A stretch of DNA of 64,000 bases from Siphonodentalium dalli (Eukaryota > Mollusca > Scaphopoda > Gadilida > Siphonodentaliidae), in assembly GCA_032622095.1 (NCBI GenBank), contig CP136064.1, positions 52,270,073 through 52,334,072 on the forward strand, given 5' to 3'. Made by a program: the position numbers and the translations under genes. The notes below the pieces were generated by a model. It was given only the letters and a program-made list of their open reading frames with translations. It did not search any database and had not been told where the DNA came from. This document shows, piece after piece, positions 40,201-42,937 of this stretch (positions within the stretch are counted from its first letter, which is position 1; every line of letters begins with the position of its first letter).

Positions 40201-42018
40201 AAATGAATCTCAACAAACAACAGGCGTATTGTTTACACCAAGTGCTAAATGGGCATAACATAATTGTTACGGGCCAATGTGGGACAGGAAAGACGTTTTT
40301 GCTTAGGTAAGTTAAAATTTGCTTATTTATTATTACAACGCTCTTTACTATCGCAAAACTAGTTGGTCGGTAATAGGGTAGGATGCAGACAGGTCGCGTG
40401 TGTGCTTGTGGCGTATGCACAACGCGTAGAACACCCTGCTTTCCCGTGCGATACATAATGAGAGTAGTTTGTTTCGCGCCCGAGATGGTCAAACAGATCG
40501 AGACCGTCACCACAACTTTGGAGTTTGTAATAATACCCGGGAAGATTTGAAAGGGCCCTTGGCCCTCCCATACAACCCACTTTTGAATGCCTTATATAAT
40601 TCCGATGAAGAGCGCTTGTATTGTTTGTGAGATTGATACATATATACCCATGCACAATATGTGTTAGCCTATACTGCGCATGAGACGGATGCCACCAAAG
40701 CAAGAAGCAATGCCCCACGTCCATTTAGAACCACGACCGGCGGATAAAACCTTGATTAATCCGTGTGAGTTTTGTCCGTTGGTATATATATTGTTTCCAG
40801 TTGTGAAGAGAGAAGAGAGTAGGAGGGCGCGAAGCGCCCGGATTGGTCGAAAAGATCGAGAGATCTATCTATCTATCTACTCGATACTCCATCGCCCTCA
40901 ATGTGCTGAGGATTATATATTTGTTAAGATCTTCTCCTTCACCCCACGGTTGTTGTAGCGAAACGTGAAGGGAATCTATGAGTTCTTTTGCACAACGGGT
41001 TCCAGGTCTGGCCATGTAGAACTAGTACCTTCACCAGTGAATAAAGAACAGTGCAGCACACGAGGAGCGAACACGAATCGAATGACAAAGGAGATGTTGG
41101 CCCAATATGGTCGTCGCATATGATTTTAATTCAACGAACATGATCACAGGTAAAATTAAGTTGAGTAATATTCCACGCGTGCACACGTGTATTAATGCTC
41201 TCAATCAAGAGAACTGGAAGGCGGTGGCACCATAATCCGTACTATTCCAATTATCTGAATGAGAATTGAGCATTGTAGCCATTAATCCGGTAATCAAAGC
41301 CGATTTCGTACTCAGAGCACTGGCTGCATGTCACACGTGTTTTAACAAATTATACCGGTTGCGAATAAGTAATTTGCTATTTAGAGAATGGACATGTGTT
41401 CCCAAATCGTAAAGAATTCCACCTAGTTTGCACCTGAAAGAATATTCGAGTAACTAACAGCTATTTTCTCGTAAGTTGGCAAAGATACAAACAATCTGAA
41501 TACACCATCGTTTCAAGAAAAAAATACGGAATATGATGATATAAACTCAGAATTCGCGAATGTTTGTGTGGCATAAAAATGTGTACTCTGTATTTTATTG
41601 CAAATCATCTGCCAATGAAAATGCAGTATACAAAATTTTTACTTGCCAAACTGGTCTATATATTAATATAATAACTAACTATAATATATTGATTTAATAT
41701 TATTAAATAATATTTTATTCAACTAACAGTGATTCCTAGGGACTGTGGTAATACTAAAGATACGATGCTTACGTTCATTTTAAAATATGGTTCACCCAGA
41801 TCTGAGACTGATGTCACTGTCAGCAGCTAGTGTCAGTGATTACTCTTAGTTACAGTTACACTGTTACAGATTAGTTCACCAATTTGACTAAAAATAAAAT
41901 AGTAAAATAAAAATCAAATCAAACGTACCGATACTCGTCGACCTATAGCTATAGGTTGCCCCCTTCTTCTTCGTCGTCGATTACCGTGATCCCTATCCAA
42001 TGCATCACTTTGGTCCAT
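70..42018 (-). CDS. SMG9: SMG9, nonsense-mediated mRNA decay factor (complete, 12 coding exons)
   Basis: SMG9 binds SMG8 and the PI3K-like kinase SMG1 and controls phosphorylation of UPF1 in nonsense-mediated decay, mainly in the cytoplasm. Joining the 12 exons listed separately gives 1440 nt, or 479 residues plus stop, against about 520 in vertebrates. Seen in order: a short acidic start and a run of six arginines (14-19); the conserved PIILSKP (52-58); MKLIDESLLWCDS (150-162); a P-loop GLQGCGKS (180-187) that opens the G-domain; HQTVGVD (220-226); SERIIFLDVQ (231-240); DRKLPSEY (255-262) and EMQSLQL (270-276); AQDWF (290-294); SLPDYRGYPS (415-424); and a conserved C-terminus ending EYNRLLP. 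The start was chosen because the ATG has A at -3 and G at +4 and puts the arginine run at the family position. The gene spans 42 kb because its introns are packed with transposons. The N-terminal linker is shorter than in vertebrates and proline/serine-rich. Confidence 0.95.
149..1250 (-). other. SMG9 intron 11
   Basis: This is AT-rich intron. I see nothing between 149 and about 825 apart from low-complexity AT. The 38-bp tandem array lies at 830-1015. Confidence 0.6.
828..1018. repeat. ~38-bp tandem repeat
   Basis: About five copies of a unit containing ACTTTTAAAATGAGAAG and ATTACCATTACAATT run head to tail with small differences, and one copy is shortened. This is a minisatellite in SMG9 intron 11. 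Confidence 0.85.
1251..1383 (-). CDS. SMG9: SMG9 exon 11
   Basis: The exon is 133 nt, with acceptor TTTCGTTTCAG and donor GTATGC. It encodes residues 411-453, including SLPDYRGYPS and HTVLSEKN, and splits the Trp-454 codon with exon 12. Confidence 0.94.
1648..2596. mobile_element. hAT-type element with BED-like zinc-finger fragment
   Basis: The ends are inverted and begin CAGGGTTCCCGC (left) and CAGGGTTCCTGC (right, reverse complement). This is typical of hAT termini, followed by GGCCTTGAA-rich subterminal repeats on both sides. An internal plus-strand reading frame (2035-2256) carries a zinc finger. There is no full transposase, so this is a non-autonomous or deleted copy. The flanking 8-mers do not match, so the target duplication is not recognisable. 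Confidence 0.75.
2035..2256 (+). pseudogene. hAT-associated zinc-finger ORF fragment
   Basis: The 73-residue frame starts MGKCTF..CWL and has CKLC...NMGKALLDSH..SDKH, a CxxC...H-x5-H zinc finger of the kind found at the N-terminus of hAT transposase-like proteins in marine invertebrates. It stops before any catalytic domain. It sits inside the hAT element with TIRs at 1648 and 2596, so it is a domesticated-looking or truncated transposase piece rather than a host gene. Confidence 0.6.
2597..3010. repeat. Interspersed repeat fragments
   Basis: The segment 2610-2720 (GTCTGTCCATCCGTTCGGAA, followed by ACCAATTTCAACCAAA) resembles a repeat that is common in invertebrates. From 2800 to 3010 a motif of the form 'CAATATGAACC...CAGAATCAAATAAAT' recurs about every 100 bp. 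Confidence 0.5.
3011..3142. repeat. 22-bp tandem repeat, 6 copies
   Basis: The unit AGAGGCCCCTCTAATGCTGA plus CC is repeated six times, almost perfectly, in SMG9 intron 10. One unit has GATGACC instead of GCTGACC. Each unit contains the short palindrome AGAGGCCCCTCT. Confidence 0.95.
3150..4030. repeat. Interspersed repeat, interrupted by foldback element
   Basis: The two flanks of the foldback element (3150-3252 and 3714-4030) join into one copy of a repeat family also seen at 1420-1647 and 20380-20835. Shared phrases are GGGTGATAACTC, GTTCCCATGGT.CTAAATATC, AGCTCAGA..AAAATT, and a tail with GATTCCAGTATA followed by a TTCATTGCAGG hairpin loop. Function unknown; it resembles a non-autonomous mobile element with a hairpin tail. 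Confidence 0.65.
3253..3713. mobile_element. Foldback element family A, copy 1 (complete)
   Basis: The outer inverted repeat is TGACCCGCCATATCAAATCC plus about 20 bp, up to TGTGCC. Inside each end lies a near-perfect 70-bp hairpin (CCAATGCATTCTCTTATATA ... TATATAAGAGAATGCATTGG with loop GACCATAGGTC). The middle ~200 bp is single-copy and AT-rich. The 6-mer CATATG flanks both ends (3247-3252 and 3714-3719), and the interrupted repeat reads through when the element is removed, supporting these ends. Confidence 0.85.
4150..4665 (+). other. Two short unassigned reading frames
   Basis: Frames at 4198-4389 (starts MLSRIENEIVNE) and 4468-4659 (starts MVQCPWDGLIPLADDLFE) have protein-like composition but no family I recognise, and no convincing splice sites. 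They may be decayed transposon coding sequence. TGTCAGAC/GTCTGACA words near 4640-4710 and 5740-5790 are arranged as inverted repeats, which suggests an element of about 1.1 kb. Confidence 0.25.
4977..5140. repeat. 164-bp palindrome
   Basis: Arms of about 72 bp (TATAAGGATTAACTGTCATG ... CATGACAGTTAATCCTTATA) surround a central GTAAAACCCGAAGGGTTTTAC, so it is almost perfectly self-complementary. Transcribed as part of SMG9 intron 10 it would form a long hairpin. There is no obvious target duplication. Confidence 0.93.
5150..7050. other. SMG9 intron 10, no gene recognised
   Basis: This is AT-rich sequence with a GC-richer patch at 5260-5460. A block at 6670-6800 (GGAGATGACTATTTTCAGTG, then CTCCCCAA..CGGC) is related to 8920-9020. 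No gene was recognised. Confidence 0.4.
7060..7545. repeat. Interspersed repeat, internally repeated
   Basis: Phrases such as GATGGCTCCATCT, GAAGTTTGGTGATAATCGGA, and TGAGGGATGTGGCC..AGAGTGTGCCAAAG recur two or three times here and again at 12000-12230. It is a dispersed non-coding repeat family with an imprecise ~110-bp internal periodicity. Confidence 0.65.
7730..7846 (-). CDS. SMG9: SMG9 exon 10
   Basis: The exon is 117 nt when the acceptor nearest the exon body is used; the donor is GTAAGT. It encodes residues 372-409 with VDSEFNLHVLPPLD, the family DSEVNL block. The acceptor and first coding bases lie in a unit repeated three times, so the exon may have in-frame longer forms starting at 7882 (+12 aa) or 7921 (+25 aa). 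Confidence 0.88.
7824..7937 (-). repeat. Triplicated splice acceptor of SMG9 exon 10
   Basis: Three head-to-tail units of 39, 36 and 39 bp (7824-7862, 7863-7898, 7899-7937) each read on the minus strand as a pyrimidine tract CTCTTTTTCAG followed by the first ~20 coding bases of exon 10. Alternative acceptor AGs lie next to 7846, 7882 and 7921, spaced by 36 and 39 nt, so all keep the reading frame, and there is no stop between them. Confidence 0.9.
7940..9392. other. SMG9 intron 9, mostly featureless
   Basis: No gene was recognised. A short inverted repeat at 9049-9117 (GGTCAAGCCTTGAAAT ... ATTTCAAGGCTTGACC) has a loop that contains GAATGAGGTCCCCAGAGGGT, a word shared with the hairpin at 20930-21012. 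Confidence 0.45.
9393..9882 (-). repeat. Three copies of the SMG9 exon-9 end and donor
   Basis: AGTTGAAGCTTTGATCTGA (minus strand TCAGATCAAAGCTTCAACT, encoding RSKLQL) occurs at 9860-9880 in the exon itself, at about 9824-9843, and at about 9410-9430. The last copy also keeps a donor-like GGAG|GTATTT. A foldback element lies between the two intronic copies. Confidence 0.85.
9441..9804. mobile_element. Foldback element family A, copy 2
   Basis: This copy has the same two 70-bp hairpins and the same middle region as the copy at 3253-3713, nearly identical. It lacks the outermost TGACCCGCC arms. It is flanked by the ~27-bp GAGTTGAAGCTTTGATCTGA direct repeats described above. Confidence 0.85.
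9856..9963 (-). CDS. SMG9: SMG9 exon 9
   Basis: The exon is 108 nt, with acceptor CATTTGTCAG and donor GTAAAT. It encodes residues 336-370 (FVQTKCSRENFTKVNYK and following). The last ~20 coding bases with a donor-like motif recur twice in the following intron. Confidence 0.9.
10166..10492. mobile_element. piggyBac-type MITE (TTAA flanks)
   Basis: The termini CCCTTTCATGAC ... GTCATGGAAGGG are bounded by TTAA on both sides (10162-10165 and 10493-10496). It contains pieces of family-A hairpins (10313-10440). There is no coding capacity; classification rests on the TTAA target and the short TIR. Confidence 0.7.
10497..10954. mobile_element. piggyBac-type MITE abutting the previous one
   Basis: The TIR CCCTTTCAGTGCCAGG (left) / CCTGGCACTGAAAGGG (right) is perfect over 16 bp, with TTAA at 10493-10496 and 10955-10958. 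The left TTAA is shared with the neighbouring MITE. A single family-A hairpin is inserted at about 10838-10918. The right end is 24 bp from SMG9 exon 8. Confidence 0.85.
10983..11083 (-). CDS. SMG9: SMG9 exon 8
   Basis: The exon is 101 nt, with acceptor TTCATAG and donor GTACTT. It encodes FLQIAEMLKPPTPSASHEG and further residues (302-334), matching the family block after the DWF motif. A TTAA-flanked MITE ends only 24 bp past the exon's 3' end. Confidence 0.93.
11330..11480. repeat. Possible hAT terminus relic
   Basis: GGGCCCTGTGATTCATCGAT followed by TCGGATTTCGATTC resembles decayed hAT ends. No partner end was found. Confidence 0.25.
11721..11902 (-). CDS. SMG9: SMG9 exon 7
   Basis: The exon is 182 nt, phase 0 to 2, with donor GTAATC and a weakly pyrimidine-rich acceptor ending TTTAAG. 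It encodes residues 241-300 with SVLDRLI, DRKLPSEY, EMQSLQL and AQDWF, all conserved in the family. Confidence 0.93.
12000..12232. repeat. Interspersed repeat (family of 7060-7545)
   Basis: It shares ATAGCTCCCATCTAGTGGTC, GATGAGGGATGTGGTCTGTA and AATCCAACATGGCTGCTGG with the copy at 7060-7545. Non-coding. Confidence 0.65.
12233..13233. other. SMG9 intron 6, unassigned
   Basis: It includes a relic GTCGACAGTTAGTCGATTAA near 12400, similar to the hAT at 24770-25662. At 13020-13220 there is a plus-strand frame (MDCENMSYTEFFEDDHQ...) with a 20-bp word (GACATCAAGGGCAAAGGAAG) present twice. I do not recognise it; it may be transposon debris. Confidence 0.3.
13234..13269. repeat. 36-bp poly(C) tract
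   Basis: It is an uninterrupted run of 36 C. Shorter C runs recur at about 20317, 32295, 45994, 47578, 48397, 52639 and 61625, so this genome tolerates C/G homopolymers. Confidence 0.95.
13404..13509. repeat. Inverted repeat, ~47-bp arms
   Basis: GATAGGCATACCCTGTT ... AACAGGGTATGTCTATC brackets further paired blocks (GGGATTCGAGCATGAAA / TTTCATGCTCAAATCCC), with a loop of about 10 bp. It is a hairpin-forming sequence of MITE size in intron 6. Confidence 0.85.
14535..14869. mobile_element. piggyBac-type MITE (TTAA flanks)
   Basis: The ends CCCTTTGGTGAGTA / TACTCGCCAAAGGA lie between TTAA sites (14531-14534 and 14870-14873). Internally there are repeats of ACGACATATATGTCGTTCT and ATGTAACGTCATATACATGA-like palindromes. 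Confidence 0.75.
15950..16905. repeat. Tandem-structured dispersed repeat with GACGGACGG tail
   Basis: Two ~170-bp units (GATAACTCTAGAACGGAAAA...; GATTAACTCTAGAATGGAAA...) are followed by three ~165-bp units around AAATTGGTTCATATTTGTTA AAGTTAT. Both parts end in GGACGGACGGA-type runs and AGTCAATCC.GTAT. The end at 16870-16910 can pair (TATACCCCC ... GGGGGTATA). It is a molluscan-style dispersed repeat, function unknown. Confidence 0.7.
16957..17068 (-). CDS. SMG9: SMG9 exon 6
   Basis: The exon is 112 nt, with acceptor TTTTGCAG and donor GTACAT. The first base completes the Arg codon begun by exon 5. It encodes residues 204-240, including HQTVGVD and SERIIFLDVQ. A second AG at about 17056 would shorten the exon, but the upstream acceptor is the one that restores phase and family alignment (NFVF). 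Confidence 0.93.
17342..19254. mobile_element. pogo-like DNA transposon remnant
   Basis: The transposase pseudogene is bracketed by TCAACTTGGGGA (17343-17354) and its inverse TCCCCAAGTTGA (19243-19254). These possible terminal repeats suggest an element of about 1.9 kb. The exact ends and target duplication are uncertain. Confidence 0.5.
17488..19036 (+). pseudogene. pogo-family (DDE_1) transposase pseudogene
   Basis: The pieces line up as a pogo/Tigger-like transposase of the Tc1/mariner superfamily: an N-terminal psq-type helix-turn-helix (MANFKTYHRD...TAKQFNIDRKQIRLWDQ), then NMDQTMVRFDFGAH with the first catalytic Asp, GATKKGCTVALCGRANGYKLP, LVLDSYQPHIM with the second Asp, QIPEG, and MDTHVNRVFKGKLRELW with the third Asp, then an acidic tail ending at TGA 19034-19036. 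A possible intron runs from GTAAGA at 18376 to an AG at 18651. Several frameshifts and stops (around 17676, 17748, 18200, 18665 and 18825) break the frame, so it is inactive. Confidence 0.85.
19339..19451 (-). CDS. SMG9: SMG9 exon 5 (P-loop)
   Basis: The exon is 113 nt, phase 0 to 2, with donor GTAAGTAC. It encodes residues 166-202. The sequence DQTDFLVVGVIGLQGCGKS contains the Walker A/P-loop (180-187), the strongest SMG9 signature in the window. Confidence 0.96.
19452..20280. other. SMG9 intron 4, no feature seen
   Basis: This is AT-rich sequence with no recognisable gene or repeat. Confidence 0.4.
20290..20835. repeat. Dispersed repeat with hairpin tail (most complete copy)
   Basis: Two imperfect ~160-bp units contain AAATGTAGGAATA.AAGCTCA, ATAACTCCACCA and TTCCATGGT. 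They are followed by CACAGACGGACGGACGGACA, GATTCCAGTATACCCCCCAC and TTCGTTGCAGGGTGTATAA. This is the family found at 1420-1647 and 3150-4030. Confidence 0.75.
20930..21012. repeat. Hairpin GAATGAAGTCCCCAGAGGGT
   Basis: The inverted repeat GAATGAAGTCCCCAGAGGGT / ACCATCTGGGGACCTCATTC has a ~40-bp loop. The arm sequence also occurs at 9085-9105. Confidence 0.7.
21172..22102. mobile_element. Mutator-like non-autonomous element (9-bp TSD)
   Basis: Nearly perfect terminal inverted repeats of about 95 bp begin TAGTCCAAGTCTTCTCGTAC on both ends. The 9-mer ACAAAATAC flanks the element directly at 21163-21171 and 22103-22111. Long TIRs and a 9-bp duplication fit the Mutator superfamily. The 740-bp interior has no open frame. 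Confidence 0.9.
22152..22463 (+). repeat. 24-bp minisatellite, 13 copies, open frame
   Basis: The unit ATGCTAATGAGTATGATATT plus TAAG repeats 13 times. Because 24 is divisible by 3 and the unit lacks a stop in this frame, it reads as a (MLMSMIFK)n frame of 109 codons. Five units vary at single bases. It starts 49 bp after the MULE element. It is probably non-coding. Confidence 0.95.
22797..22995. mobile_element. Palindromic TA-flanked MITE, copy 1
   Basis: The termini CAGTAATGCCCTAAATAATC ... GGGCATTACTG lie between TA dinucleotides. The whole 199 bp folds on itself, with the centre in a GAGAGCTTTCC.ATGAATGG stretch. TA target and TIR suggest a Tc1/mariner-mobilised MITE. Confidence 0.9.
23936..24050. 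repeat. Inverted repeat, ~37-bp arms
   Basis: ATGATAAGAAAACTCAT..TCATTTCAAGAAACTG pairs with CAGTTTCTTGAAATG..ATGAGTTTTCTTGTCGCAT across a ~40-bp loop. Confidence 0.75.
24690..25760. repeat. Dispersed repeat interrupted by a hAT element
   Basis: AAATGTTCAGATAACCAGTT at about 24711 and, past the hAT, AACATTTCCCTCCAATAAATAGAA at 25671 match a repeat whose uninterrupted copy is at 31735-31860 (GAACTTATTATCTGAACATT continuous). This confirms the hAT insertion point. Confidence 0.75.
24770..25662. mobile_element. Non-autonomous hAT element (8-bp TSD)
   Basis: The ends TAGTGTTGAAA ... TTTCAACACTA are flanked by a perfect 8-bp duplication ATTATCTG (24762-24769 and 25663-25670). Subterminal GCTAGTCGATTAGTCAGA is also inverted. 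There is no transposase frame. Confidence 0.92.
25882..26095. mobile_element. Palindromic TA-flanked MITE, copy 2
   Basis: This copy has the same termini and self-complementary structure as the copy at 22797. It is the longest copy, with a complete central GGAAAGCTCTCAGTGAGAGC. It ends 42 bp from SMG9 exon 4. Confidence 0.9.
26137..26231 (-). CDS. SMG9: SMG9 exon 4
   Basis: The exon is 95 nt, with acceptor TTCTTACAG and donor GTGAGT. It encodes residues 135-165 with the conserved block MKLIDESLLWCDS just before the G-domain. It starts 42 bp beyond one end of a palindromic MITE. Confidence 0.93.
26360..26745. repeat. ~120-bp tandem repeat, 3 copies
   Basis: The units contain TATGAGCGAGGTCAAGGACA, TTGGACCCGCCCATGTTGTT and AGTAGGCCTACATACCAAA. 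The third is ~15 bp longer (TATGAGCGTATATAAGCGAG). It ends in an ACACATACA-rich tail. It resembles dispersed repeats of the '...GGTCGAGATATAGAAACATG' type. Confidence 0.85.
26910..28101. mobile_element. Non-autonomous hAT element (8-bp TSD)
   Basis: The ends TAGTGATGAGCCGATTGTC / GATTATCGGCTCATCACTA are flanked by ATGTTAAA at 26902-26909 and 28102-28109. Subterminal regions are rich in CGATTGCCGATT / CAATCGGCCGATTC words. The interior frames do not resemble a transposase. Confidence 0.93.
28603..28787. mobile_element. Palindromic TA-flanked MITE, copy 3
   Basis: The same family as 22797 and 25882, with TA at both ends. About 27 bp of the right arm is missing (between CAACAAGTCA and CCATAATTCT), which shortens one arm. 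Confidence 0.88.
29116..29329 (-). CDS. SMG9: SMG9 exon 3 (proline/serine-rich linker)
   Basis: The exon is 214 nt, phase 0 to 1, with acceptor CTCCTTCCAG and donor GTAAGT. It encodes residues 63-133, a low-complexity Q/S/P/T-rich segment that corresponds to the disordered linker before the G-domain. It is assigned by phase and position rather than by strong similarity. Confidence 0.85.
29330..32337. other. SMG9 intron 2, distal part
   Basis: Mostly featureless AT-rich intron. Items seen: a LINE C-terminal relic (30335-30471), two ATTAAAACCCTAAAAG copies near 31245-31290, the dispersed repeat at 31735-31860, and a C run at 32295-32315. Confidence 0.4.
30335..30471 (+). pseudogene. LINE ORF2 C-terminal relic
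   Basis: The frame DPFIPSDEFKSGLKTHLFERD...KCNCKDK-stop matches the FK..LKTHLF closing segment seen in many LINE ORF2 proteins. Only about 40 residues survive, so the element is severely 5'-truncated or decayed. Confidence 0.5.
32338..33156 (-). mobile_element. LINE 3' UTR and tail with CA/TA microsatellite
   Basis: Downstream of the LINE ORF (minus strand), this segment ends in AATAAAGCATTACTTACTTACT, a short-repeat 3' tail typical of LINEs lacking poly(A). It contains a ~250-bp TACACATATA-rich simple repeat at 32700-32945 that opens spurious frames on both strands. Confidence 0.6.
33157..33810 (-). CDS. LINE ORF2 C-terminal domain (zinc-knuckle-like)
   Basis: The 217-residue open frame ends at a stop 819 bp before the element tail. 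Residues ~120-175 read IRTSNHRLGIE, then CQLCG...DEYHFVIVCPNLREYR, a CxxC...H...C finger with the RxxNHRLxIE lead-in found at the C-terminus of several LINE ORF2 proteins. The reverse transcriptase and endonuclease are absent, so this is a 5'-truncated copy, although the frame is intact. It lies inside SMG9 intron 2, same strand as the gene. Confidence 0.7.
   Translation of the reverse strand: MTSFWSRQMTKKKSNHPFILYKLILAMKSCGKRIRHLDHIEDIFVRADCEDIWKTQLPVSNSKLQYMHKKLLGNFFLQWNNEVSQSSRGEFYRNLKKCPSLSRFYVECPFNSIISLQRIRTSNHRLGIETMKWAKSKNQKKGISGIGSCQLCGAIMCDEYHFVIVCPNLREYRMKYIDESIWKNPSRESFYGLLNSSDTMKLNKLSNFIKIGLKQFK
33815..33846. repeat. Relic of a TTAA MITE terminus
   Basis: GGCACTGAAAGGGCTAA matches the right end of the MITE at 10497-10954 (GGCACTGAAAGGGTTAA) with one change. 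No left end was found. It lies 20 bp from SMG9 exon 2. Confidence 0.55.
33866..33961 (-). CDS. SMG9: SMG9 exon 2
   Basis: The exon is 96 nt, phase 0 to 0, with acceptor ...GATACAG and donor GTATGT. It encodes residues 31-62 and carries the family signature PIILSKP near its end. Confidence 0.92.
34132..34604. mobile_element. Foldback element family A, copy 3 (complete)
   Basis: It has the same outer arms TGACCCGCCATATCAAATCC and two 70-bp hairpins as 3253-3713. The middle region is in the opposite orientation relative to the flanks. The flanks CATTTC / CATTTA suggest a 5-6-bp duplication. Confidence 0.88.
34605..35925. other. SMG9 intron 1, G/T-rich stretch
   Basis: From 35050 the plus strand is strikingly T/G-rich. 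A minus-strand frame at 35174-35521 (115 aa, ...PPENMIHLHTWKPIPPFTKV...) is open but unrecognised. At 35770-35880 there are TGACCTTGACCTTAACCTTG and two GGCAAAGGTTACATGT.CTTTTAG copies. Confidence 0.35.
35926..36996. mobile_element. Non-autonomous Helitron 1 of a tandem pair
   Basis: It starts TCTCATATATATTTTGAAGA directly after an A. It ends with the hairpin AGCCCGGACAACGTCGGGCT, then CATCGGCTAG. TC...CTAG ends with a 3' hairpin and no TIR fit Helitrons. The core holds seven ~120-bp minisatellite units (CGCATGCGCAGACGAGATCT, GAGCTATCGACTTGAAATTT). Internal rejoining at ~36461 puts the 3' hairpin sequence next to the 5' core, so this copy has itself recombined. The long frames here are repeat shadows. 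Confidence 0.8.
36997..37375. mobile_element. Non-autonomous Helitron 2 of a tandem pair
   Basis: It begins exactly where the first copy ends, with the same TCTCATATATATTTTGAAGA start, and closes with the same hairpin and CTAG, followed by a T. It has only two core units. The pair as a whole sits between A (35925) and T (37376), the Helitron target. Confidence 0.82.
37995..38200. repeat. 206-bp palindrome
   Basis: The arms AAGATAATGGCG.GGGTTAGA ... TCTAACCCTCGCCATTATCTT continue inward through CTGCCCCT and CGACAATTT blocks to a loop of about 20 bp at 38088. Arm identity is high, with a few indels. Confidence 0.9.
38441..38653. mobile_element. Harbinger-type MITE (TTA TSD)
   Basis: TIRs of ~38 bp beginning GTGAACGTTCAGACGACCAT are flanked by TTA at 38438-38440 and 38654-38656. 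A 3-bp TWA duplication with such TIRs fits PIF/Harbinger. At 213 bp there is no coding capacity. Confidence 0.82.
40203..40306 (+). CDS. PIF1-like helicase first exon (Walker A)
   Basis: The frame starts ATG and reads MNLNKQQAYCLHQVLNG, then IIVTGQCGTGKTFLL, ending in phase 2 at a strong GTAAGT donor. LNxQQ..A...V..G.NI..TG..GTGKTFLL is the motif I region of PIF1-type helicases. It sits in SMG9 intron 1 on the opposite strand. No following exons were found within the next few kilobases, so it is either the start of a gene with distant exons or a stranded fragment, for example from a Helitron-captured or retrogene copy. Confidence 0.55.
40307..41928. other. SMG9 intron 1, proximal part
   Basis: Blocks at 40440-40520 and 40820-40880 (GCGCCCG.GAT.GGTC.AA..GATCGAGA) are related to each other. 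No exon was recognised. Confidence 0.35.
41929..42018 (-). CDS. SMG9: SMG9 exon 1 (start codon)
   Basis: This exon encodes residues 1-30, starting MDQSDALDRDHG and followed by six arginines, and ends in phase 0 at a GTACGT donor. The reading frame stays open upstream, so a longer N-terminus cannot be excluded. The distance from the ATG to the basic run matches the family. Confidence 0.85.
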
Positions 42019-42350
42019 TGTATTTATTTGATTTGTTCGTGGAAGCTGTGAAAAACTGTCAAACTGAAGAATAAAAATTGCACATGGATTGTTTTGGTAG
42101 TGGCTACCCCGGTAAGCGCAGATTGTCATTGAGTGAGGTAACACCGGCGATTTCGTACCCGGGTACGAAATGTTGGGTCGGGGTCGATTCGATCCCGGGC
42201 TGGTTCGGCCGGGATTGTACGGCCCATGGTTTGGGCCGAATAGTCTCACCTAAAAATGTTTTTATCAGTAGGATATTTGGATGTTTATATATATTTTTCT
42301 TTGGTATGTTATTTTATTATTATAATAAAGCATTTAATATTTTGATTAAA

Positions 42351-42410
42351 GTGTATAAAGGGTAGTCCTCACTGCTCTAAGTGTATAAAGGGTAGTCCTC
42401 ACTGCTCTAG
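42351..42410. repeat. 30-bp direct duplication
   Basis: GTGTATAAAGGGTAGTCCTC ACTGCTCTA is present twice in immediate succession. Confidence 0.9.
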
Positions 42411-42624
42411 TAACTTTATATTATATATCTTGATCTTATGATTTGATTTAATATACGTACCTGTGATTTGTCAGTGAGAAAGTTGATAATAAAGTTGTAT
42501 ATATATGTTTCTATATAGATTGGTACATGTATCTACCTTTTTACACTCTGAACGGCTTCTGGCATGTTTGTTTGAACAAGATAAAACGGTGATTGATCTG
42601 AGTTGAGAATCACGCCAACACGCC

Positions 42625-42805
42625 CCCAGATAGCACGGCTACGTTGGGCCAACGTTGTGCAACCAACGTTGGGTCAACGTTGTGTTTTACCGCTGGTTTA
42701 ACGTTGGCCCGACGTTGAAAACGTAACGCACAAGGCGATATGTGAGGTTAGTAAGTGCGTTAGATGTCGACGTTGGACCAATGTTGGCACAACGTTGGTC
42801 ACAGT
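42625..42805. repeat. ACGTTGG foldback relic
   Basis: It starts CCAGATAGCACGGCTACGTT and contains many GGGCCAACGTTG / CAACGTTGG.. words. This is the same family as 50650-51067, whose end reads CCAGATAACACACACACGTT on the minus strand. Confidence 0.75.
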
Positions 42806-42937
42806 GCGGAGAAATCGGTCGATTACGTCGCAGCGTAATTGTAACGTCATTCTTAACAGGTCGCGTGTTTCTTGTTCAAATAGCGTTCTGGTTTATTGAC
42901 TGAACTTGCATTTGATTTTGGGTGATCATTCTCATGT

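Larger units (their letters stand above)
37376..40202. other. SMG9 intron 1, between Helitrons and PIF1-like exon
   Basis: No gene was recognised outside the palindrome (37995-38200) and the Harbinger-type MITE (38441-38653). At 39650-39745 a CGATTCGGTCC / TTTCGGCC.. motif repeats about every 25 bp and is related to the region just upstream of SMG9 (42175-42240). Confidence 0.4.
42019..42937. promoter_or_regulatory. Putative divergent promoter interval (SMG9 / plus-strand gene)
   Basis: This is the space between the SMG9 start (minus) and the candidate plus-strand exon at 43690, before the hAT insertion. It contains a perfect 22-bp palindrome (42150-42171, TTTCGTACCCGGGTACGAAA plus one base each side), a GATTCGATCCCGGGCTGGTT-rich patch, a 30-bp direct duplication (42351-42410) and an ACGTTGG repeat relic. 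Promoter function is inferred from position only; no TATA box is assigned. Confidence 0.4.
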
